NCBI RefSeq assembly: GCF_017942085.1
Contig: NZ_JAGKSP010000001.1
Coordinates: 744,001 to 808,000 of the forward strand
Length of the DNA: 64,000 nucleotides
Source: Paenibacillus lignilyticus
GTDB taxonomy: Bacteria > Bacillota > Bacilli > Paenibacillales > Paenibacillaceae
Direction of reading: 5' to 3'
Below, piece by piece: positions 16,279 through 25,022 of the stretch. Positions within the stretch are counted from its first letter, which is position 1. Every line of letters starts with the position of its first letter. Position numbers and translations under genes: made by a program. The notes beneath the pieces are model-generated. The model worked only from the letters and a program-made list of their open reading frames with translations, was not told where the DNA came from and did no database searches.

Positions 16279-18690
16279 TTACGCAAATAGAACGGTAAGT
16301 TGATCATCCACTTTAGCATGCTTCCGCGATACGACCAGCTTCACGCCGTCTTGTTCCTCTACCGAGTAATCCGCGCTTGGCAAGATCTCGCGCGCGGTAT
16401 CGAGCGCGATAACATCTTCTGCCTGCGTTAATCGGAAAGATAACGATTCCTGAGAAACGGCTGTAATTTCAGCGGTTGAGTAGACAATTCGCACCTCGCC
16501 GAACGTCATCCCGATCGGCAGCATGACGCCGTCTTTGCTGGCAATCCGGATGCTGCGACCGCCAAACAGCTGCCCGCCGCGATCTGTGAGACGAAGCTCT
16601 TTATCAAAGCCGTCCAGATTAAGGATATGCACGAATCGTTCGCCTTCATTATTAACCGTCGACGTGGTGAATATCCCCAGATAGCGATTATCATGCGTCA
16701 AACCGGCTTGCGCACCCAAACGCTCAAGGGCTGTCTTGAACAACGGCACATCGCCGCTGTAAGCCGTCGCAATGACAATGGCACGGCCGCGTCCTGCTGT
16801 TGCTTCAACGCCGCAAACAAATCCGCTGTCATACAAACGCAGGATAACATCGTTTTGTCCGGGCGCCAGACGCTGTGCGAAATGCGTATGAACCTCAGGG
16901 CGACCGGCTGCCCAGCCTTCTGCAATGACGGATGGCCAGGAGTGAGGTCCGTTCTGAACGATGCCTTCCACTTGAATGCCCAGCGCGTCGCTAAGAATCG
17001 TACAAGGTTTGCCTTCCATATCCAACTGCGGCACCTCGCCGTACAGCAGCAGCCCGCCGCCGGCAATTACGAAGTCGGCCACTTTACGCTGAATAGCCGC
17101 ACTCAAGTATCGAGCACTCGGCAAGGCGAGCACAGGCGTAGCCGCAGGATCAAGCGGCTTATTCTGAATGTCCGCCGACGCGAATCGGTAGCCTGCGAGC
17201 AGCATGCCGCGGCCCATGATTTCCCAGCCGCCGTAAGCACGGTTCGCTTCGATGTTCTTCAGAATCTCATTCATCTTCTCGCTCTTCGGATACCTATATT
17301 CCGTCATGTAGTAGTCGGGAATAAATGCAAAGGCTATTCCGTCATGCTCTTCGTTCATAACAGCCAGCTTATCCTTCACGGCCATCATCGTCTTGATCGC
17401 ACGCTGCATCCGCGGATAGGTATAGTTGAGCTCCCCTTCCGGGCTGACCGGTGCCGCGAAGCCGTGGCGTTCGCCGGTGAAAGCGACGCGGTCATTGCCG
17501 TCGCCGAGCTGCTGATCCATCCGGTAATTGCTCCCGCCGGTCATCAAATAATAGTTGATCATCCGATTCCCTTGCGCGATACACATCCGGGTTTTAAAGT
17601 CCGCAGCCGACACGTCATACCGACCGCCGAAATTATTGCCATAGTTGCCGTCGCCGCATTCAAACTCCAGCGAAGTGAGCGGTTGATTCGGCAGATGCAC
17701 CGCATCCATAAACCCGTTAATCAAGTACAGGTCTTGGAAATTGCTAACCGTCAGATCGCCAAAATAAATATCAGAGCCGGACAGATACCCCGGCGCTTGC
17801 GTATAAGCTTCGTACAATTGGCTGATGCCGATTGGGTACGTGAATCCGCGGCCGCCGCCGGTGCCGTGAATGTTCACGAAGAACGGCACATCGCGAACAC
17901 CGAATTCTTCGGCATATTCGCGCAGCACGGCTACATAACGAGCAAATCGGTCACGCATATAGTAGCCCAAATCATGCAGAAGCTCAGCGGCGTAGCTTTC
18001 CTCCGGCGAACGAATGGCCGCTAAACGAACATCGGCATCGCACCGATGAAACGGATACCGCTCTTGCAGCTTGTCTGCCTCATAAGTACGGCCGAGCCAT
18101 TCCGTAAAGTCACCTACGACATGCTCCGTCAAATCCGGGCAGTTGCTTACCCAAGACAGCATGCCAATCTCATTATCAAGCTGGACGCCAATGATGCTGC
18201 CGCCTTGTCCATGCAGACGAGGTGCTACGACAGCCATTACAGCGGCGTACCAGCTGCGAGCTGCAGCCAAGAAACCCGGTGCCAGGTAATCAAGCGTCCG
18301 TGTCGTCGCTTCCGCACCATCCCAGCCATGCGGGATGACCTCCGGATGCTTCTCGTAGACCCAGAACGGAATACCTTCGTTCTTCATCTCCGCCATAATG
18401 AACGGACCCGGGCGAACGAAGAAATAAAGTCCATTCGCTTCGCAAAGATCAATAAATTCGCCAAGATCGAGCTCTGGACGTGTGTGTCCGTCAAGATCAA
18501 ACTCCCCTTCAAGCGGCTCATGGCATAACCAAGGGACATAAGAGGCAACCGCATTGCAGCCTGCGTCCTTCAGTTTATCGATCCGATCCTGCCATTCACT
18601 GCGGGCAAGACGATAATAATGGACCTCGCCGCACATAATAAGCTCGGGCTTGCCATCAATTACAATTTGTTTATTTATGATTTCAATCAT
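16279..18690 (-). CDS. GH35-family beta-galactosidase-like glycosidase
   Basis: An 803-residue enzyme with no signal peptide, so it acts in the cytoplasm on imported sugar. The N-terminal TIM barrel has the GH35 opening (GEVHYYRLARSEWQDRIDKL), WLCHEPLEGEFDL, VRPGPFIMAE and the acid/base Glu174 in GVQLDNEIGML; the nucleophile is probably Glu342 or Glu344 in SLEFECGDGN. Beta-rich domains follow. GH35 members are mostly beta-galactosidases, but at least one member is reported to transfer beta-1,2-linked glucose, which matters because a GH144-like gene lies three genes upstream. It is the last gene before the terminator at 16204-16229. Confidence 0.88.
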   Translation of the reverse strand: MIEIINKQIVIDGKPELIMCGEVHYYRLARSEWQDRIDKLKDAGCNAVASYVPWLCHEPLEGEFDLDGHTRPELDLGEFIDLCEANGLYFFVRPGPFIMAEMKNEGIPFWVYEKHPEVIPHGWDGAEATTRTLDYLAPGFLAAARSWYAAVMAVVAPRLHGQGGSIIGVQLDNEIGMLSWVSNCPDLTEHVVGDFTEWLGRTYEADKLQERYPFHRCDADVRLAAIRSPEESYAAELLHDLGYYMRDRFARYVAVLREYAEEFGVRDVPFFVNIHGTGGGRGFTYPIGISQLYEAYTQAPGYLSGSDIYFGDLTVSNFQDLYLINGFMDAVHLPNQPLTSLEFECGDGNYGNNFGGRYDVSAADFKTRMCIAQGNRMINYYLMTGGSNYRMDQQLGDGNDRVAFTGERHGFAAPVSPEGELNYTYPRMQRAIKTMMAVKDKLAVMNEEHDGIAFAFIPDYYMTEYRYPKSEKMNEILKNIEANRAYGGWEIMGRGMLLAGYRFASADIQNKPLDPAATPVLALPSARYLSAAIQRKVADFVIAGGGLLLYGEVPQLDMEGKPCTILSDALGIQVEGIVQNGPHSWPSVIAEGWAAGRPEVHTHFAQRLAPGQNDVILRLYDSGFVCGVEATAGRGRAIVIATAYSGDVPLFKTALERLGAQAGLTHDNRYLGIFTTSTVNNEGERFVHILNLDGFDKELRLTDRGGQLFGGRSIRIASKDGVMLPIGMTFGEVRIVYSTAEITAVSQESLSFRLTQAEDVIALDTAREILPSADYSVEEQDGVKLVVSRKHAKVDDQLTVLFA

Positions 18691-18746
18691 GGGGATACGA
18701 TTCTCCTGACTCTGACTGTTTGAGTTTTAGTATAGGTATAATTTGG

Positions 18747-19877
18747 TTATAAGTTCAGTGCTGTCGATTGGGAGGCCGCGATCACTTCTTCAGCCGTCAC
18801 TTCCCGCTCCAGCAGGTCGGATAAGTAAATCCCTTCACTTACCAGAATGGTTTGCAGGGCGATCTCTGCGGTTGGCAGCAGCTCTACTCGGCCTTGCAGG
18901 GCTGCAATCCAGTGCTCCTGCGACGAATCATAAGCATCCGTATTCTCCCGAAGCTGATGCCAGCGGTAATTGGCATAGCTAAGATCGAACGTCGCGTCCA
19001 TATCCATATCGCTCAGCTGAGTATGATAGCTGAAAGGCGTTTTACCTTGACTGGTATGTCCGGGGAGCCGCACCCCGCCGATATTGCCGACCAGACTGCT
19101 TCCTTCGAAGCCGTTCAGATGAATGGCCCATGCTTCGATAATGTCCAGCGTCAATCCACCTTCGAACCGGACGAAGCCGACGCCGAGCTCTTCCACATCG
19201 AAGCCGCTAATCGCTCTGCGCGCCTCATCCATCTCCACTTCCTGATACGTCTTGCCGGTAATCGTTTTCACTTTCGGCAATCCCATCAAGTAGAGCAGCT
19301 GCGAGATGCGGTACACGCCCATATCAAACAAAGCGCCGCCGGATGCGGTGGCCTTGCGATTAAATTCCTTCGTCGCATATCCGTCTACGAACGGGCGCCC
19401 GCGTCTGCGGTGACCGGTCGAGCGGGCATGATAGAGCTTGCCCAGCTTCCCATCCTCAATCAGCATCTTCGCCGCAATCGTCTCGATAAGATAGAGGAAA
19501 CTCAGCTGCACATGCAGCATTCGGCCGGCTTGCTTGGCTGCATCCAGCATCCGCTTGCCGTCCGCATAAGAACCTGCAATCGGCTTCTCGCAATACACAT
19601 GCTTGCCCGCTTCGAGCGCGGCAATCGTAATAGGTGCATGGAGGTTGTTGTGCAAACACACATCAACCGCATCGAGATCATCGCGCGCAATGAGCGCCTT
19701 GAAATCCGTATACGTATTCGGAACGCCGAACTGATCTGCCATCTTCCTTAGCTGCGTTTCATTGATGTCGCAGAGCGCCACTACTTCGGCGCCCTCGATT
19801 TTCGCATATCTCTCCAAGTGTTCCTTGCCGATCAGCCCAGCGCCAATAATACCGATTCGGATGGTCTTCGCGCTCAT
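18747..19877 (-). CDS. Gfo/Idh/MocA-family sugar dehydrogenase
   Basis: A 376-residue NAD(P)-dependent enzyme. The Rossmann motif is GIIGAGLIGKEHL, the family signature AGKHVYCEKPIAGS, and the second domain has GGALFDMGVYRISQL. The ATG at 19877 overlaps the TGA of the isomerase gene before it (ATGA), so the two are translated together. A longer frame reaching 19946 would invade that gene and is not favoured. Together with the TIM-barrel partner it probably oxidises a sugar ring and rearranges the product. It differs clearly from the paralogous pair at 10817 and 22051. Confidence 0.92.
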   Translation of the reverse strand: MSAKTIRIGIIGAGLIGKEHLERYAKIEGAEVVALCDINETQLRKMADQFGVPNTYTDFKALIARDDLDAVDVCLHNNLHAPITIAALEAGKHVYCEKPIAGSYADGKRMLDAAKQAGRMLHVQLSFLYLIETIAAKMLIEDGKLGKLYHARSTGHRRRGRPFVDGYATKEFNRKATASGGALFDMGVYRISQLLYLMGLPKVKTITGKTYQEVEMDEARRAISGFDVEELGVGFVRFEGGLTLDIIEAWAIHLNGFEGSSLVGNIGGVRLPGHTSQGKTPFSYHTQLSDMDMDATFDLSYANYRWHQLRENTDAYDSSQEHWIAALQGRVELLPTAEIALQTILVSEGIYLSDLLEREVTAEEVIAASQSTALNL

Positions 19878-20665
19878 GCTCCAAGCACCTCCGCTTGTTT
19901 CGCTTGCATCGAAGCCCAGGTATTTCGCGCTGACGCAAATTGCCACGCCACTTGTGCGTATTCATTCTTCGACGAGTGATGTTCTATGCCTAGATGCCCT
20001 TGGTATCCGGCTTCCTGCAAGATGCTCATCTTCTCTTCACAGGAAGGAACGACCCATGCCGCCAGATGCGTATGGAAGGCATACTTCGCGCAAAGGCGAT
20101 CTCCGTTCTCCTTGTCCACATCCCAATTCTCAAAGTGCAGCAGAATGCCGAAATTCGGATGATCGACGGCTTCAGACACCTTGCGAACGTTCTCGGGCAC
20201 CCGCGATGATCCCCAATGGTTCTCCGGTCCAACCATGAACCCGTGTTCAGCTGCAAATGCCGCATATTCCTTGTACCGCATAACGGTGTAGTCAAACTGC
20301 TCCTCCGACATTTCCAGCTCACGACCGCCCATATCGATCCGAACGGTCTGCGCGCCGAGGATGACAGCGGCACGGAGATTCTTTAATCCATTCTGATAGA
20401 ATTGCTCGCGCTTCAACGGGTCAACATCCCAGACTTCGGCCGCATCCACGCAAAGATTGGCTACATACATTTCCTTCTCATCTAACGCTTCTCTCAGTTT
20501 CCGCAAATAATCCTCGTCATAGCTCTCAAACATCATGTTCCAAATATCGGCGCAATTCAGGTGATACCGGTATTTAACCGTTTCGAAATAGCCGAAGAGG
20601 TCGATCTTGCCTTCCCTGTGTAAACCGTGAAACGAATAAGACGGAATGGAATACTTCATATGCAT
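19874..20665 (-). CDS. Sugar phosphate isomerase/epimerase-like TIM barrel
   Basis: A 263-residue AP-endonuclease-2 (xylose-isomerase-like) TIM barrel, a family that binds a divalent metal and epimerises, isomerises or lyses sugars. The metal ligands look present (VGPENHWGS, HFENWDVD, HTHLAAW, GIEHHSS). GGAGG lies 5 nt before the ATG at 20665; the TTG at 20677 is disfavoured because it falls within that site. It is coupled to the next dehydrogenase by a 4-bp overlap, and lies 20 bp after the GH144-like gene. Confidence 0.88.
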   Translation of the reverse strand: MHMKYSIPSYSFHGLHREGKIDLFGYFETVKYRYHLNCADIWNMMFESYDEDYLRKLREALDEKEMYVANLCVDAAEVWDVDPLKREQFYQNGLKNLRAAVILGAQTVRIDMGGRELEMSEEQFDYTVMRYKEYAAFAAEHGFMVGPENHWGSSRVPENVRKVSEAVDHPNFGILLHFENWDVDKENGDRLCAKYAFHTHLAAWVVPSCEEKMSILQEAGYQGHLGIEHHSSKNEYAQVAWQFASARNTWASMQAKQAEVLGA

Positions 20666-20685
20666 GCCAGCCTCCAAATCGCGTT

Positions 20686-21915
20686 CTATGAGTGCTGCTT
20701 CTCACGAATTTCACATTTCATCAAGCCTTCTCGGACATAACGGTTTTTCATAAAATAGTTCCAAACCAGCCCGCTTCTGTAATTCTCTATCATGAGCAGC
20801 GTAATCCCCTTGTCGATGCCGATAACATCGTCCGCGAACCACGCCGGTGTTACATCTAAGTTGTAGCTGTCCTTGAAGCCGTATTGGCCCCATAGCTGCG
20901 GGTAGTTCTCATAATAATTCCGCAAGGCGCTTATCACTTCCTGCGGCATAAATGGAATTGATCCTGCAGCCCCAGCCGGCGGTACCGTACCGTCGGGTAC
21001 ATGCTGATCGTTCGCACTGTCACGACCGGAAGGCGCTGCGCCGTAACGACCGCTGTAACCTGTTGGCCCGTCACATGCGGTTAGTCCCCAAGCGTCTGGC
21101 CCGAAGGTGCGGAATACCGCCTGATTGGCGATGCAGTAATCCCGGTTGACTCTGGTAGCGACAACGGAGTTCTCCCACCAATCGATATGATCGCGGTCTA
21201 CCCTGCCGCGAAGATCAAACCAGGCATGGGAGAATTGGAAGGCAAACAGCGAGCCTAACCAAGTATAGATAAACGGCGGATTATTGCCATACGTCCCATA
21301 TTGGCGGCCAAAATCATAGAACATGCTCGGGTCTACCGGATGTGTAGGCGATGCGGCAGCGAGGAAATACATCATGAACTGCTCCGCATAGAGATCCCAT
21401 CTGCCGAAGAAGCCGCGTTCCGGGGCATAGCCCATGTAGAACTGGTTCGTTTCCGGATCCCGATACCAATTCCAATCAATGCGCTCATAGAGCTGCTGCG
21501 CTCGCTCTCTCACATCGCAGCCAAAATATTCACCGGCGGCAATCGCACCGCAAAGCGCGATCGCCGTATCGATAACGGAAACCTCGCAGTCGCGATAACG
21601 CTTAGCTGTATGCATATCGAGAAAATGATAGAAAAATCCGTTGACCTGCTCCGCATGCTCCAGCAAGGTGTTCAGCGTTCCCAGCGCCCGTTCATAGCCT
21701 TGGCTGCGGGAAATCCACTCGCGTTCCACGCCAATCATAAGTGCGGTCAAACCGAATCCAACCGAAGCCACGCTGCACATCGAAGCGTCGCCCGGCGCAC
21801 GGTCTACGATTAAGCCGAATCCCGGACTCTCTTTATCGCTATTCGCCTCTTCCCAGAAGAAGTAGAAGCTCCGTTTGCTCTCCAGCTCCAATAGCTGTTC
21901 ATCCGTCAATTTCAC
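20686..21915 (-). CDS. Glucoamylase-like (PF10091/GH144-type) glucanase
   Basis: A 409-residue (alpha/alpha)6-barrel protein without a signal peptide. Family landmarks are RSFYFFWEEAN, PGFGLIVDRAPGD, SVASVGFGLTALMIGVEREW, NGFFYHFLDMHTAKR, SVIDTAIALCGAIAAGEYF, the WGLTACDGPTGYSG loop and the end DVIGIDKGITLLMIENYRSG. Proteins of this type include the endo-beta-1,2-glucanases of GH144. Most of those are secreted, so a cytoplasmic member would act on imported oligosaccharides. The GTG at 21915 (VKLTDEQLL) is chosen because AAGGAGG lies 8 nt upstream; a GTG at 21951 would add 12 residues. The exact linkage it cleaves is not proven. Confidence 0.85.
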   Translation of the reverse strand: MKLTDEQLLELESKRSFYFFWEEANSDKESPGFGLIVDRAPGDASMCSVASVGFGLTALMIGVEREWISRSQGYERALGTLNTLLEHAEQVNGFFYHFLDMHTAKRYRDCEVSVIDTAIALCGAIAAGEYFGCDVRERAQQLYERIDWNWYRDPETNQFYMGYAPERGFFGRWDLYAEQFMMYFLAAASPTHPVDPSMFYDFGRQYGTYGNNPPFIYTWLGSLFAFQFSHAWFDLRGRVDRDHIDWWENSVVATRVNRDYCIANQAVFRTFGPDAWGLTACDGPTGYSGRYGAAPSGRDSANDQHVPDGTVPPAGAAGSIPFMPQEVISALRNYYENYPQLWGQYGFKDSYNLDVTPAWFADDVIGIDKGITLLMIENYRSGLVWNYFMKNRYVREGLMKCEIREKQHS

Positions 21916-21995
21916 TTTGCAATCCTCCTTGATCAGGTGAAACTTGTACACGCCTATATGCTCATAAAAAAAGAATCCTTGATGCGGCAGATGTT

Positions 21996-22029
21996 CGGTA
22001 TCGCCTGCCGTTCATGGACGGCGATACCG
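21996..22029 (-). other. Intergenic hairpin before the GH144-like gene
   Basis: CGGTATCGCC (21996-22005) pairs with GGCGATACCG (22020-22029) over a 14-nt loop. On the minus strand a T7 run follows about 25 nt later (21966-21972), too far for a classic terminator. It may be a partial terminator or an mRNA processing element that sets different levels for upstream importer and downstream enzyme genes. Confidence 0.55.
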
Positions 22030-22050
22030 GAACACCACTAACGCATCCCC

Positions 22051-23118
22051 TTACAGTTTAACTTCTGATCCTGTACGGGCGGATTCATAGATAGCAGATA
22101 AAATTTTGATCATATCCACGCCTTGATCGATGGTGAAGATCGGGTTCACGCGGCCTTGCACGACATCCACGAAATGGTACAGGTTCTCGCCATGTCCGCC
22201 CGTGTCTTCGCCTACGTGAGGAACAAGATCCGTTACGGTGCCATTCGATTCACCGAAGATGCCAAGCTTGCCGTTACTGAATCGGAAGCCCGCCTTCGTG
22301 CCGCGAAGCTCAACGAAATTCTCTTCCTGCTCGATGTTGGAGGCCCAGCTGAACTCGATTTGGAGCGATGCGCCGTTATCGAAGCGGATAAATCCGATCG
22401 CAAGATCCTCCACGTCGAAGATGCCTTCGCCTTCCGATTTCTCGCCGAACTTGCTGTGCTCGGAGCCTGCGATATCGTCTGCGTCCGCAAATTTCGTGTA
22501 GGTTGCCCCGGTTACCGAGATCGGCTTTGGATTACCCATGAACCAGATCGCCAAGTCGATGAAGTGAACGCCAAGGTCGATCAACGGACCTCCGCCGGAC
22601 AGCTCCTTGGTCGTAAACCAGCCGCCTTTGCCCGGAATACCGCGGCGGCGAGTCCAACCGCAGCGGCCTGCATAGGCTTCGCCGAGGTTGCCTCCGTTAA
22701 TCCACTCCTTGATGAACTTCGATGCCGGACGGAAGCGGTTGTTGCGCATCACCATAAGCACTTTGCCGCTTGTCGCCGCCGCTTGCTGCATCTTGATCGC
22801 TTCATCCGGATTTACCGCATCCGGCTTCTCGCAGAAAACATGTTTGCCGGCTTCAAGCGCTGCAACTGCGATCTCGGAGTGGAACAGATTCGGCGTGCAA
22901 ATATCGATGATGTCGATCTCTTCCATCTTGATGACATCGCGATAATCGCTGAATGCTTGCGGAATGCCGTGCTGCTCAGCCGCGGCTTGCGCTTTCGCCA
23001 GGTCGATATCGACGATCGCAACGACTTCAAGCTCTTCATGGTTCTTCAGCGGAGCGGAGTGCGCCCATTGGAAAATGCCGCCCGCCCCGATAACGGCAAC
23101 CTTTAACTTCTTTGTCAT
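22051..23118 (-). CDS. Gfo/Idh/MocA-family sugar dehydrogenase (paralog of 10817-11884)
   Basis: A 355-residue NAD(P)-dependent dehydrogenase almost identical in order and length to the product of 10817-11884 (same AGGIFQWAHS, AGKHVFCEKPDAVNP, GWTRRRGIPGKGGWF, GGPLIDLGVHFIDL and C-terminal ARTGSEVKL). Differences are scattered conservative changes. It sits after the Q-P permease pair, exactly as its paralog sits after its own importer genes, so each importer operon carries a copy. The ATG at 23118 is used; a TTG at 23136 would overlap the ribosome site GGAGAGGG. Confidence 0.93.
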   Translation of the reverse strand: MTKKLKVAVIGAGGIFQWAHSAPLKNHEELEVVAIVDIDLAKAQAAAEQHGIPQAFSDYRDVIKMEEIDIIDICTPNLFHSEIAVAALEAGKHVFCEKPDAVNPDEAIKMQQAAATSGKVLMVMRNNRFRPASKFIKEWINGGNLGEAYAGRCGWTRRRGIPGKGGWFTTKELSGGGPLIDLGVHFIDLAIWFMGNPKPISVTGATYTKFADADDIAGSEHSKFGEKSEGEGIFDVEDLAIGFIRFDNGASLQIEFSWASNIEQEENFVELRGTKAGFRFSNGKLGIFGESNGTVTDLVPHVGEDTGGHGENLYHFVDVVQGRVNPIFTIDQGVDMIKILSAIYESARTGSEVKL

Positions 23119-23157
23119 CCTAAACACCCTCTCCAATTCGTCTGAGATTCAATCGAA

Positions 23158-24132
23158 TTACTCGCCTGTAATACCTGTTTTATCTACTACTTCTACGAAT
23201 CGTCTCTGCGCGAACATGTAGAGGATCAGCAGCGGAAGTACGATTAGCAGCGTGCCGGCCATGCGGATCGATTCATTGATATTCTTCGTCTGACCGCCGC
23301 CAACCGCTGCCCCGCCGCCATACAGCTTCGTGAACGAGTCATTGAACGTTTTCAATTGCAGAGGCAGCGTCGTCATGCTCTCACCCAAGTAGAGCGAGGT
23401 CAGGTACGTTTCGTTCCAATGCCATACTGTCGAGAAGAGCAATACAACGACGATAGCCGGTGTAGAGATTGGCAAGATAACCGTAAAGAAGGTCCTGATA
23501 AAGCCGGCTCCATCCATCTGAGCCGCTTCTTCGAGCGATGCGGGGATCGTCCGGAAAAATTGCGTATAAATCAAGATGAACAGCACGCCTTTAATCCCTT
23601 GCGCGAAGATCGTCGGCACGATGAACGGCAGCGATGAGCCAAGCATATGGTACTCATTGAACATCAAGTAAAGCGGGATCATCACGACCTGGGACGGAAC
23701 GATGAACGTAATCATCATCAGCCCAAGCACGATCGATTTGCCCGGGAAATGGAATTTCGCAATCCCGTATCCAACGACCGCGCAGGAAACGGTTTGACCG
23801 ATCGCCGGAACGACGGAGTTCAAGACCGAATTCCAGAAGGTATCCATGTAATCAAGAACATGCCAAGCTTGCGTGAAGTTCTCCAGGTACAGCTTCTGCG
23901 GCAGCCAGAGCACCGTTGGATCCAGCAAGTCGGATAAACTCTTAAAGCTTTGCGAGACAAGATAGAGAATCGGATACAAATAAACGAACCCGATGCTAAT
24001 AAGCAGCGCGTAGACTAACAATTTGAATACGATTCCGTCGTTGCCTTGTCTTCCCATCAGAATGCGTTTGCCGCGATTGAACGTACGAAGCAGAAAAGCC
24101 TTCTGCAACTGCAACTTTGATGTTCGTTCCAT
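23158..24132 (-). CDS. Carbohydrate ABC permease (MalG type)
   Basis: A 324-residue membrane subunit with six helices after a basic N-terminus. The EAA loop is LEEAAQMDGAGFIRTFFTVI. The start overlaps the stop of the MalF-type partner (TAATG), and AGGAGGAGAG lies upstream. It is the second subunit of the importer encoded at 23158-25022. Confidence 0.93.
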   Translation of the reverse strand: MERTSKLQLQKAFLLRTFNRGKRILMGRQGNDGIVFKLLVYALLISIGFVYLYPILYLVSQSFKSLSDLLDPTVLWLPQKLYLENFTQAWHVLDYMDTFWNSVLNSVVPAIGQTVSCAVVGYGIAKFHFPGKSIVLGLMMITFIVPSQVVMIPLYLMFNEYHMLGSSLPFIVPTIFAQGIKGVLFILIYTQFFRTIPASLEEAAQMDGAGFIRTFFTVILPISTPAIVVVLLFSTVWHWNETYLTSLYLGESMTTLPLQLKTFNDSFTKLYGGGAAVGGGQTKNINESIRMAGTLLIVLPLLILYMFAQRRFVEVVDKTGITGE

Positions 24133-25022
24133 TAAGCTCTCCTCCTCTTCGGTCTCACATTCACGTCATCGTTGTTGCGGAACAGCAGCAGAATCAAGAG
24201 CAAGAAGACAAATATGACACCGAAGTAAATCCAAGCGATTGCGGTTGCGTAACCGAAGCCGGTTGTCAGGTTGAACATATTCTCCTTGATTAGCTCTATG
24301 ACATCGCTGAACGAGTTTGTGAACAAATCAACCGTCGTATAAATCATATTCACCGCGATAAACGGCTTAATGGCAGGCAATGTTACTTTCCAGAAGCTTA
24401 CCCATGGCGATGCGCCATCGATGGAGGCAGCTTCATAGACTTGCTTATTGACCTTCTGCAAACCTGCCAGGAAGATCAGAATTTGTACGCCGGAGAACCA
24501 CAGAATCAAGATGAGCTGTTGAATCAGGCTAATGATCGGCGAAGACCATGCCGGACTCAAATTATCTTTAATAATCTCGATAATCCCATATTTCTCGACA
24601 AGCGGAATTGCCGTTGCCCCTTGACTGAACAGCTCATTGACAACCTCGCCGCTCGTAATGACGACCGGTAAGAAGAAAATCGCTCTGAACAGTCCTTTCA
24701 TTCGAATCGGCTGATTAATGAGCAAGGCTACCAGCATCGAGAATACGATAATAATCGGGATCATGCCGATTGCCGATTTAACAAACAGCAGCAGCTTCTC
24801 TACAAATTCCGGATCGGACAGAAACGCATATTTGTAGTTATCCCCTTTGGTATATTCAGTTACGATGCCATCTGCGCTGATGGTGACCTTGTGTAAGCTC
24901 AAATATACCGAGTAATAAATCGGATAAGCCATAAAAAGGATAAAGCCAATAATCCAAGGCGACACCAGGGCGTACCCGGTGAGCGCCTCTCTCATTTTTT
25001 TGGTCACTTTCAACTTACTCAC
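24132..25022 (-). CDS. Sugar ABC permease (MalF type)
   Basis: A 296-residue membrane subunit (first helix WIIGFILFMAYPIYYSVYLSL) with EAA loop VYEAASIDGASPWVSFWKVT. The GTG start overlaps the DUF5696-type gene by 8 bp and has only a weak ribosome site, so translation is probably coupled. No binding protein lies between these permeases and the upstream membrane proteins; the two binding proteins at 31208-35842 may serve both permease pairs. Confidence 0.92.
   Translation of the reverse strand: MSKLKVTKKMREALTGYALVSPWIIGFILFMAYPIYYSVYLSLHKVTISADGIVTEYTKGDNYKYAFLSDPEFVEKLLLFVKSAIGMIPIIIVFSMLVALLINQPIRMKGLFRAIFFLPVVITSGEVVNELFSQGATAIPLVEKYGIIEIIKDNLSPAWSSPIISLIQQLILILWFSGVQILIFLAGLQKVNKQVYEAASIDGASPWVSFWKVTLPAIKPFIAVNMIYTTVDLFTNSFSDVIELIKENMFNLTTGFGYATAIAWIYFGVIFVFLLLILLLFRNNDDVNVRPKRRRA

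Noticed and set aside
16627..18024. Long plus-strand frame of 465 codons opposite the GH35 gene
   Set aside because: It lies wholly antisense to a gene with clear catalytic motifs and has no recognisable domain; long antisense frames at 1508-2602, 10748-11890 and 27746-29074 were rejected for the same reason.
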